From Sceloporus undulatus (lineage: Eukaryota > Chordata > Lepidosauria > Squamata > Phrynosomatidae), in NCBI RefSeq assembly GCF_019175285.1, contig NC_056528.1, positions 21,269,980 to 21,333,979 on the forward strand: a stretch of DNA of 64,000 nt. Direction: 5' to 3'. Shown here piece after piece: positions 1 to 33,600 of the stretch. Position 1 is the first letter of the stretch, and each line of letters starts with the position of its first letter. The notes under the pieces are model-generated. The model was not told the DNA's origin, did not search any database, and saw nothing but the letters and a program-made list of their open reading frames with translations. A program made the translations under genes and the position numbers.

Positions 1-544
1 ATCTCTGCCTCATTCTACACTATTTACAGTAAACAATAGTTGACATCCTACATTGCCTACTCAGGCATTCATAACTGACATCTCCTGGACAAACCCCCCA
101 AATCTACCATAAAACACCTGTCACCCGCATCAAGTGAAGGATATCTGTTAAGCTGGTTGGCAGGCACAAGGAAAGGGACGTTTCCAGCCCTCTCCCACAA
201 GTGAGCAAGGATGCAAAAGGCCAAAGGTAAGAGCATGCCATGCACCACCCAGATTACAGAATTTTTCAAGCGCAGCATTTTCTCTGTAGATGTGAAACTA
301 CAAATCAGTCTTTTTATCACACCGTGAACTCGGGTGCTATGGCAGGACCACCAAGTAAGATGTGCTTTGGGAAGAGGCAGCTTGGTCATTCTGGCTAGTC
401 TCCTACCAACTCTGGGACTTCATTGTCTGCCCAGAACTTGGTAAGAGCCTCCTCCTCTCCTCCCCACTCACTTCCTATAAGACATTACAGTCCCATCCCA
501 GGAGAGAGGCTAAATATAAAATGAACAGATGAATATTAAATTAC
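1..544 (-). other. USP20 intron
   Basis: Intron 3' of the last visible USP20 exon. No coding match and no clear repeat recognised. Confidence 0.6.
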
Positions 545-25134
<24,590 letters not shown>

Positions 25135-25634
25135 TCTGTTTCAGGGCTTACCTATGTAGTGGGAGAGAAAAAAAGCCAAAGTAAAAGGTATGCTTATTTT
25201 TGTGTCCAGCATTGCCAACTGTTCTATGTCTAAAATGAACAGGGCTGGATTTCAAGCTCACTTAGCCATCTAAGAGTCAACTTGCCAGATAACAACATAG
25301 AACTGATCAGTTGCCAACATTTCCTTACTTTAAAACAGCTGATTTTAGGGCACTGAACTAACAGCTGCTCAGTAAGAATTTAGCACTGGAGACATTGAAT
25401 TTTCCACATCCTGTCACAAAAATACCTCTGGTGTTTCATTACACACTTTATAAGCCATGGTTCAAAGAATACATGTTATAACCTACCAAACTAGCAACTG
25501 CACAATATGTGATTTGGGTGTGTGTGTGTTTAAAAAAAATGGCTGATTCTGAAATCATTTTCTTAATCCTGCTGAATACTGATAACACAAGTCCTCATAT
25601 CTCTTTCTCTCTGCAATTCTAATCATGCTTGCCT

Positions 25635-25898
25635 AAGATGGAGCCAGCTTGCTTTCTGATGTTCCAGAAACTAGAACAGAAACCAATGGATTCAAATGAC
25701 ACGAGAAGAGATTATGCCTAAACAAAAGGTAGATTTTTTTTTTACTGTAAGAGCATAAAAGTGAAATGAACTGCCTTGGAGGGTAGTGAACTCTCCATCA
25801 CTGGAGATGTTGGATGAACAATTTTCAGGATCTTTTAGCTGTGTGGCGAGGGACTGATAGGTCTTGTAGTCCCTTCCAACCCTTCTATGATTCTAACA
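25635..25898 (+). repeat. CR1 LINE 3' end
   Basis: GGAGCCAGCTTGCTTTCTGA, ACCAATGGATTCAAATGACA and CCTTCTATGATTCTA identify the CR1 3' region; it is divergent and starts about 480 bp upstream of USP20 exon 25,054-25,151. Confidence 0.75.
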
Positions 25899-25924
25899 CA
25901 GAAAAACAATACAAACATACAAAG

Positions 25925-26060
25925 GTGCTTTCCACTGAGTCAGAACAATCTCTGCATCTAGCTCAGTATTTGTCCTTTCTGACCAGTACTAGTACACCAA
26001 GAGTGTCCCAAAGAGCCTTGAGCTGGAGACACCAGGAATGGAGTTGTCGATCTTCTCTCT
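25925..26060 (-). repeat. tRNA-like SINE fragment
   Basis: CTGCATCTAGCTCAGTATTT and GAGCTGGAGACACCAGGAAT match the 1622-1866 family in part. Confidence 0.4.
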
Positions 26061-26675
26061 TCAGAGTGCACATCTCACCCTGGTCAGTAATATCATATAC
26101 ACAGTGATTTGAAAAAATGTCTTCAAAGGTTCAAATTTCCAGCTTCTCTCAGTCATTCTATGTAGTTGTACAACATAAATACATACATTTCATTTCATGT
26201 TGACAGGGTTAGAACTGTTGTCAGGTTTCCATGGTTTCACAGTATATGGATGGTTCTCCAGGTGAATGGTTCTCCAGGTCAAGGCATTCTTCACAAAATT
26301 CTAAAGCATCCTTCGCTGACCTGGTGCTCTCTGAGATGTTGCACTGCAACTCCCATCATTCTTCAGCAGTTGCTATCATCATCATCATCATCATTATCAT
26401 TTCAAGCCATGTTCCAGTTTGGGACTCAAGATGATCATTTAACAACTTGAGTTCAGATCCTGGTACCTCATTAAAAACTTAGGTGGCAGCATGGCATCTG
26501 CTTATAACCTTGTAGGACTACAGCCTGAGTAGACAGCAGTTAACAAGATGGATGGAGTAGATTATTTGATGTAGAATAAGGCAAATTCCTGTGCTTCAGC
26601 TGTGGCGCTCACTTCACGGGAACATAGTCTCTACTTGTCTCCATTGAACGACTGAGGTAGAAAGGAATGTGAAAA

Positions 26676-27305
26676 TCACAGAATCAGGCAGCTGGAAGAG
26701 ACTACAAGGGCCAGCTAGTTCAACCCCCCAAAATTGCAGGAATTCACTCCTAAATCATTCCTAATGTTTGCTGTTTGTGCTTTCAATATGTTTCCAGAGC
26801 ATGGTAACCCTAAGGTGAATATATGTGGTTTTCTAAGCCAGGTTTGTTCAGTGGGGTTTGTCATCGCCTTATTCTGAGGCTGAGGGCGTGTGGCTTACCC
26901 AAATTAATCCCCATGGCTGAGTGGGGATTTGAATCCTGATTTTGTGGAGTCCTAGTTTCATAGTACACTACACTGGTTTAACCATCTGAAGTATCCTTCT
27001 TTAATTAAGACCTTATCTTGCTCTTCTCTAGGAGACAGTCCAACCAGTGCTAAAGAGTGTTATCATGCCACTCTGACCTCCTCTTCTTCAAGTTAAACCT
27101 AACCAGTTCCTTAAACCTGTCCTCATAGGGCTGCGTGTCCATACCACTGACCATCTTTCTTTCCCTTTTCCGAACACATCTCAGTTTGCCTACACCTTCC
27201 TTAAAATGCAATGCCAACAATTGGGAGCAGTAATCCAAATGAGGTCCAACGACTGCAGAAGAGTAAGGTGGGAACAATTCCTTCTCATGATTTGGAAACA
27301 TACTG
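26676..27305 (-). repeat. CR1 LINE (minus) carrying a nested SINE
   Basis: CACAGAATCAGGCAGCTGGA marks the CR1 3' end; the body continues after the SINE with TCAAGTTAAACCTAACCAGT, CTTTCCCTTTTCCGAACACA and GGGAGCAGTAATCCAAATGA. Confidence 0.75.
26760..26985 (-). repeat. tRNA-derived SINE nested in CR1
   Basis: TTCAATATGTTTCCAGAGCA through GGGGATTTGAATCCTGATTT is the complement of the Sauria-type SINE. It splits the CR1 at 26,676-27,305, so it is younger than that CR1. Confidence 0.65.
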
Positions 27306-27309
27306 ACAG

Positions 27310-28400
27310 ATTAACTTGAATAACTGATGCTAATGCTAAACCTGCTGGTACCTGGATACAGACAAGTAGAGATATCTGGGATGGGAAGAAGAATCATGAG
27401 GGCTCTCTGGATATGGCTACATACCCGTTTCCACTGCTGACTTAAGCCATCCTTCAGTCACCTCTAAAGGATTTATTCTCCTTGCTATTCTAGAGTGCTT
27501 ACACAAGCAAGGGAACAAAATCCTTCAGGTTCTGCTCAATAAACCATGACTTTCTTGCACTGTGCCCCTGCAGGTATGAATAAAACCGGATGGTTATTTT
27601 GTCCCTTACTGTCAGAAACAGAACCACGTGAGCCTGAGCAGCTGATCCTTCCTCCCAATAAAAGAACAAGGCATTATTCATCATTTTCCCTATCAGCTGG
27701 AACTGCTGCATCACTGCCGCTCTCCTTTCTGCCCTAGCCCTCCTGGCTTCTCCTTGCTTCTCACAGGTGCCACCATGCCATCCCTCCAGTGCATTTTAAG
27801 TCCACCACCACATCAGCCAGTTCTCACTAACCCTCTTGGACATTATCCTAAACCAGGGTGACAATGGGCAGAGGGAAATTTAGATGCTTTTGAACTGCAG
27901 CTCCCAGCAGCCCTAGCGAACAGAGCCAGTGGAGAGAGATGATGGGAGCTCAGCAACTCCCATCCCTATCCTAAACCAACCATTTCACCGTAATGTGTCT
28001 CTCTTAACATGGCAGATGAAACCGATACCCCAGGAAGCAGGCATTTAATAAGAAATCCTACATTTTACAATACATTAATATCAATTAATCAGTCCAGAAT
28101 CACCACTATCCTCACCCTCATGCCATCCTGTCCATTATGAACTACAATCCAGCCCCATTATCCAAAAAGGATGCTCTACGGTCTCATTCAGGCTTAGCCT
28201 AACTCTGTTGTACAAAAGAGCCGAAGCACAAAAATATGATAACATCTATTAAGATAACAGGACTTTGGGACCAACCCTTCCTCCTGGGTTAACCCAGGCT
28301 CTCTGAAACCTACTTAAAGTTACACAGAGGGAATCCCTCTTTGTAGTCAAGTGGAAACATTTACTCACTAGTTATGGCTGTACAAAGCACTGCAATATTT
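27310..28400 (-). other. USP20 5' intron, mostly unplaced
   Basis: A short hAT-like half with GAACTGCAGCTCCCAGCAG lies at about 27,885-27,960. Nothing else recognised. Confidence 0.45.
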
Positions 28401-28410
28401 CCTTGTGGTA

Positions 28411-28628
28411 ATAATGCCAGTGTGGTCTGTTTAGTGGTGGCTCTGGAGACCAGGTTTCAAATCCCCGCTCAGCCATGAAACCCACTGGGTGACATTAGGC
28501 AAGTCACACTCTCTCAGCCTCAGAGGAAGGCAATGGCAAACCTCCTGTGAACAAATCTTGCCAAGAAGACCCCATTATACATTTGGGGTTGCCATAAGTC
28601 CAAAACGAGTTGAAGGCACACGACAGCC
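28411..28628 (+). repeat. tRNA-derived SINE (Sauria type)
   Basis: TGCCAGTGTGGTCTGTTTAG, CAAATCCCCGCTCAGCCATG, TCTCAGCCTCAGAGGAAGGC and GAGTTGAAGGCACACGACAG tail. Confidence 0.9.
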
Positions 28629-28651
28629 ACAAATATTTATCCTAAAGGCAC

Positions 28652-28704
28652 CAGATCTTGGATGTTGAGCAGGATCAGGCCTGGTTAGGACTTGGCTGGG
28701 GGAT
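28652..28704 (+). repeat. 5S rRNA-derived SINE head, truncated
   Basis: CAGATCTTGGATGTTGAGCA then GGATCAGGCCTGGTTAGGAC follow the 3' half of 5S rRNA (internal promoter A box and IE region). Cut off by the palindrome that follows. Confidence 0.7.
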
Positions 28705-28775
28705 GCTATGGAATTCTGGGAGCTGGAGTTTGTTGTGGGGCCCACAACAAACTCCAACTCCCAGAATTCCATAGC
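28705..28775. repeat. 71-bp near-perfect palindrome
   Basis: Arm 28,705-28,740 reads GCTATGGAATTCTGGGAGCT onward; 28,741-28,775 is its complement with one mismatch in 35 and at most one unpaired base between the arms. Lies about 190 bp on the gene-body side of the USP20 putative exon 1. Confidence 0.95.
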
Positions 28776-28963
28776 CCTGAGCCAGAAAAGAGTTAAAGCG
28801 GTACCAAAACGGGTTATTTCTCCAATGTGGATGCAACCTTTTATTTCAGCAATGATACTCCCCTCGCATCGCCTTCCCTACAGTTACTGACAAGGGAAGC
28901 AAAAATGACAGCCGTCCTTCCCCTCTCATCCACTTGTCCATCCATCGCATGCTCCTTCCTTAC

Positions 28964-29390
28964 CAAGAACCCCCAAAACTTCCGCCTCAGGCCGGTTCCG
29001 AGACCCCACTGGAGCCCGGCCCGCCTCTACCCAGGAGGAAGCTCTTTTTTTCGGGGCGGCCGCCTACGCGAGGCCGGTGCTTGGGCGCTGCGGGCTAGGC
29101 CTCAAACCTCCTCCTTCTTCCCCGGCGGGGCTGAAAAGAGCTGGGAGCCGAGGCCCGGCTGAGGCGAAGGACGAGGAAGGGTTGTCGCTTCTTTCCTCTC
29201 TCCCTTCCAGGCCAAGCCGTCGCCTCAGATGTTCCGAAGGGCCGGGAAGGGGGAGAGGACGGCGGCTCTGAGAGGAGGCTGAGGCCGAGGAGGCGGGCCT
29301 AGGGCTGGGCCTAAGGAGGAGGAGGAGGAGGAGGAGGAAGGCAAGGGAAAGCCGCCATTCCTCGCCCGGCCTGAAGGGAGAGAGGATGAG
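28964..29390 (-). promoter_or_regulatory. USP20: USP20 CpG-rich promoter and putative noncoding exon 1
   Basis: GC- and CpG-rich block upstream of the USP20 coding exons, unlike the AT-rich surroundings. On the minus strand it ends in a good donor, CTTG|GTAAGGA, with the last exonic base at 28,964, so a 5' UTR exon could splice to the acceptor at 25,151. The transcription start is not determined. A (GGA)n run lies at about 29,312-29,338. The promoter role is inferred from position and composition. Confidence 0.55.
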
Positions 29391-29399
29391 GGACAAGAA

Positions 29400-29600
29400 G
29401 GCTTGAAGGCACAAAACAACAACAACAATAACAACGAATTAATACATCTTTTATTAGCCCTAATTGCTTAAAAATGGATAGGAAACATTAAAGAACGAAA
29501 ACCTCCAAACGAATTGGTCAGAAAATATACAAGAAACTGTGTCATTTGGAAAGGACTTGAAGGCACACAACAACAACAACAACAACAACAGTGTAATACT
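29400..29600 (+). repeat. Two isolated SINE 3' tails
   Basis: GCTTGAAGGCACAAAACAAC (about 29,400-29,432) and GACTTGAAGGCACACAACAA with a (CAA)n run (about 29,555-29,590). No heads attached. Confidence 0.7.
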
Positions 29601-29750
29601 ATAAGGAACACACTGCATAGAAACACTATAATGCAGGCTGGCCACAAGGTTTATGGATCAGGCGAAGTGGATAGTGCCCCCCCCCAAAAAAAAAGCGAAT
29701 TGATAAGAAAATATACAAGGAAGAAACAACTGCAGAAACTGCAATGACAG

Positions 29751-30295
29751 AATTGAACGTCTTTAATTGGAAGACTTCCTTGGAGGTCTTTAAATAGAGG
29801 CTGGAGGGCCATCTGTCAATAGGGATGCTTTGACTGAGAGTTCCTGCATGGCAGAAGAATGGGGCTGGACTGGATCAGGGCCCTTTTGGGGGTCTCTTCC
29901 AACTCTAGGATTCTATGACTTAGGGAGCTGGGTATGTTTAGCCTGGAGAAGAGATGGCTAAGAGGTGATATGATGGCCCTGTTTAAGTACTTGAGGGGGT
30001 GTCATGTTGAGGAGGGAGCAAGCTTGTTTCCTGCTGCTCCAGAGAATACATAGAACAATGGATGCAAACTGCAGGGAAAGAGAGTCCAGCTCAACATTAG
30101 GAGGAACTTCCTGAGAGTAAGGGCTGTTCAACAGTGGAACCCACTTTGGAGTCTCCTTCCTTGGAGGTCTTTAAGCAGAGGCTGGATGGCCATCTGTCAA
30201 TGGGGATGCTGTGATTGAGAGTTCCTGCATGGCAGAATAAAGGAGTTGGACTGGATCAGGGCCCTTTTTGGAGTCTCTTCTTCCAACTCAATGAA
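29751..30295 (+). repeat. Two tandem CR1 3' ends
   Basis: The first copy (about 29,751-29,922) and the second, longer copy (about 29,931-30,295) both carry CTTGGAGGTCTTTAA and GAGAGTTCCTGCATGGCAGA, GGATCAGGGCCCTTTT. They sit between the USP20 CpG block and the C9orf78 promoter. Confidence 0.85.
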
Positions 30296-30394
30296 AACAT
30301 CCATGTAAATTTGAATTCATTTCATAGGGTTTATTTACAGCTCTGTTAGAATCACAGAATCGGGAAAGAAAGACCCCCCAAAAGCCATGCAGAT

Positions 30395-30452
30395 CCAGTG
30401 GTCCTCAAAACTGTGCCCTTTAAGCGATTTTGGACTTCAGCTCCCAGAAGCC
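30395..30452 (+). mobile_element. hAT terminal half at the C9orf78 promoter
   Basis: CAGTGGTCCTCAAAACTGTG, CCCTTTAAGCGATTTTGGAC and CAGCTCCCAGAAGCC are the same terminus as the fold-back at 56,969-57,107. Directly upstream of the CpG-rich promoter. Confidence 0.65.
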
Positions 30453-30583
30453 AAAGGCGCCGCGGCGCACGCTTGTGACGTCATCGCGGCACGCGCCGAA
30501 CCCGGAAGAGTTTCCTTGACGTCGCTGCCGCTGCTGCTTCTGTTGCTGGTGCCTGAGCTGCTTCTGCTGTTGTTCCCGGCAAG
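30453..30583 (+). promoter_or_regulatory. C9orf78: C9orf78 CpG promoter and 5' UTR
   Basis: CpG-dense segment before the ATG. Contains a palindromic CRE TGACGTCA (30,476-30,483), a second CRE-like TGACGTCG (30,517-30,524) and an ETS-type CCGGAAG (30,502-30,508) between them. Start site not determined. The site combination is typical of housekeeping promoters; function is inferred. Confidence 0.7.
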
Positions 30584-30654
30584 ATGCCGGGCGGGAGGTC
30601 TTTCCGGCGGCGGAGAGCGGACTCCGAAGCGGAGGAGGACGAGGAGGAGGCCCG
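30584..30654 (+). CDS. C9orf78: C9orf78 exon 1
   Basis: 71 nt: M-P-G-G-R-S-F-R-R-R-R-A-D-S-E-A-E-E-D-E then EEA and two bases of the Arg codon; donor GTGGGT. The acidic/basic N-terminus is shorter than in mammals by a few residues. Confidence 0.93.
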
Positions 30655-33600
30655 GTGGGTCTTGGTCTGTCCTTATCCCCCGGTGGAGGGTTCCCAGAGA
30701 GGCATGGATCCCCTGCAGCAGAGCCCCAAAGCCACGGAACAGAGAGGCCTTCGTATTGGGCCAGGCACAGCAATAGGGATTTGGGATGGCCAGGGTTAAA
30801 ATGGGGAAGGGGTCGCCTCTTTTTCGTGGCTGTTCAGAAAAAGGGGATTCTGGTAGAATCATAGAATGATAGAGTTGGGAGAGACCCCAAGAAGAGCCCT
30901 GATCCAGTCCAGCCCCATTCCTCCATGCAGGAACTCTCCATCAAAGCCCCCCCACCAATTGACAAATGGCCATCCAGCCTCTGCTTAAAGGCCTCCAAGG
31001 AAGGGGACTCCATTCCCCATGAAGGGAGTGTGTTCCCCTGTCAAACAGCCCTGACTGTCAGGGAGTTCCTCCTAATGTTGAGCTGGAATCTCATTTCTTG
31101 TCCTGTACATCCATTATTCCAGGTCCTGTTCTCTGGAGCTTGCTCCCTCCTCAATATGACACCCTTCAAGTATTTAAACAGGGCTATCATATCACCTCTT
31201 AACCTCCTCTTCTCCAGGCTAAACATCCCCAGCTCCCCGAGTCGCTCTGACTTGCAACCTGGTTGCATGACACACACCTACTGAAATTGATAGAGAGTTC
31301 CTGCATGGCAGAATGGGCTTGGACTGGATCAGGGCCCTTGTGGTCTCTTCCAGCTCTATAAGTCTATGCAATCCTCTCTTCTTCATAGCCAGAAAAAGCA
31401 CAGGGGTCCGCTCCTGTTTGTACCCTGGCAGCCCTTCTGTTGAGCCATGAGACTTAAGGGGAGGCCTTCATGGGATGCCAGGGTGAACATGGGGGGCTCC
31501 TGGGCTTTTCATGGCTGTTCAGAAGAGGGAATTTCTTTTTTATCTTCACCATAAAACAAATTCCAAACAAACAAACTATATTGTTATGAACATCCACATG
31601 ATCATCTTAATTTTATGAATCTTCCTGTATCTTCAGCATACTCTGAAGTGTTTCTTACCTTTAGAGTAAGAAAGACCAGGGAAGGAAGAGAATGAAAGAG
31701 GAAAAGGAAAGGAGAAATAGAGAACGTGAGAGAAAGAGAATAAGAAGAGGAGGAGAATATATAAGATTGAGTTGAAGGTACACAACAACAACAACATCTT
31801 TTTATTTCCTCCTCTCCCAGGTTGAAATTAGAAGAAGCAAAAGAAGTACAGAGTTTGCGGAGGAGGCCAAATGGAGTGAGGTAAGGAACCACAAACTCTC
31901 TCAAAAGCTTGCAAGTATGTTTGAACTTGGTAGCATTTTGGGGCCAAGGGTATGTTGAGCTCCTATATTGAAGTCTTAGATCTATTGCGGAACCAGATTC
32001 CTCAGAATTGAAGCTGTTACTTTTGAAACATTTCTAGTATTTGTGAAGAAAATAATAATTTGGAAAAACTACTGGGAGAATCTATGTTTTGGGGAGGTTC
32101 CAGGCTTGTGATCCCCATTAGTGGGTCCCTCAGACTGTCTCTTTTCCCTCCCAACTTGTCTAATTTTACCAAATGCATGGGGTGGGCATTTATGAGTACA
32201 AGGCAAGGTTGGATGGCTGTGATGGTAATGGCATTCCTCCATTAAGCACCAGTTTGTGCTGTTATAGATTCCTATAATGCCCTGGAGTGAGTGAGTATCA
32301 CTCAGGAGATTATGGGCAATTAGGTCCTACACAAAGAGGGGGAATTTATGTTCCTCCAAATGTTCATAGAGTCATAGAATTAGAATAGATCACAAAGACT
32401 ATCTACCCCAACCCTTGTTATACAGGAATATACAACTAAAGTATTCCAAACAACCTCTGTTTCAAGACCTCTAAAGAAGGAGAATCTACCACCCTTTAAG
32501 ACAGTCCATTTCACTGTTGAACAGCTCTTAAATCAAGGAGTGCTTAATGTTTATGTAGAGTCTTCTTCCTTGTAATTTGAATCCATTGGTTCATTTTGTA
32601 GTCTCTGGAACATCATAGGTCAAGCTTCCTCTAACTTTTACCTGACAGCCCTTAAAGATGGCTATTATGTCATTTCTCACTCTTCTTGAGTTATACATAC
32701 CCAGCTCCCTAAATTGTACTTCATTGAGCTTGGGCATTTCCAGGCCTTTGGTCATCTTGGTTTCCCTTTTCTGGTCATGCTCCAGCTTACTGATGTTCTC
32801 CTTTCACTTGGTGCCCATGATTCAATACAGTATTCCAATAAAATTTAATCAAAGTATAACAGAGTGGCACAGTTACTTCTCTTGATCTGATCTCCATCTG
32901 CCATCCCAATGTTGTTGGACCCCAGTTCCCATATTTTCTCACCCTTGGCTATATTGACTAGATCTGAGTAAGTTGAATGTCCAGAACATTTGAAGGTTCA
33001 TCCATGTTCCCCAGCCCTACTCTCATGGGTCCACATTGATTCTCTGTTGTGCTGATTTAAAAAACAACTGTCGAAGGGGAAAAACAGTCTGACACTGAAT
33101 GATGCAAAGTGGGATGTTTTATTTTCAAACTTGAAATAAAATCAGGAGTTCCTCTTGACTGACAAATTTCTCTTGTGTGTGTTTTCCCCCAAGTGCTGCC
33201 GCTCTGCTTGTTGGAGAGAGGTTACCAGAAGAGACAACTTTGGTGGTAAGATTGGGGAGGCAGCGGGGTATTTTACCTGAGCTGTAAAGAAAAAAAGGAT
33301 TCTTTGGAATTATTCATCAATCTTTTTACCTCTGACTTAGTGTCAGTATGCAGGGCTCATAACAGTGTTTCAAATTTTCTAGTCAGTGGTGTTTTTAACC
33401 TAGGCCTTCAGCAATTCTTATGGGACCAAACCAACCTCTACAGTCTTATGCAGCATGTGCAAATTACAAAAGATCGCTTCTAAAGGCTTAGATTTACTGC
33501 AAGACTGTGTCCTAGTCTCTGGCACAGCAGAAAATAAACTTACTTTGTCCTCAGTATGACCTCCTTCAGATCACCTTGTAACCATATGCCAAGGCATTCT

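Noticed and set aside
29064-29414. Minus-strand frame rich in Leu/Ser/Pro in the USP20 promoter block
   Set aside because: Low-complexity (CTC)n translation in a CpG block; not a protein family.
30387-30862. Long overlapping frames on both strands around the C9orf78 start
   Set aside because: They are open because of CpG richness and run over the real exon 1 in other frames.
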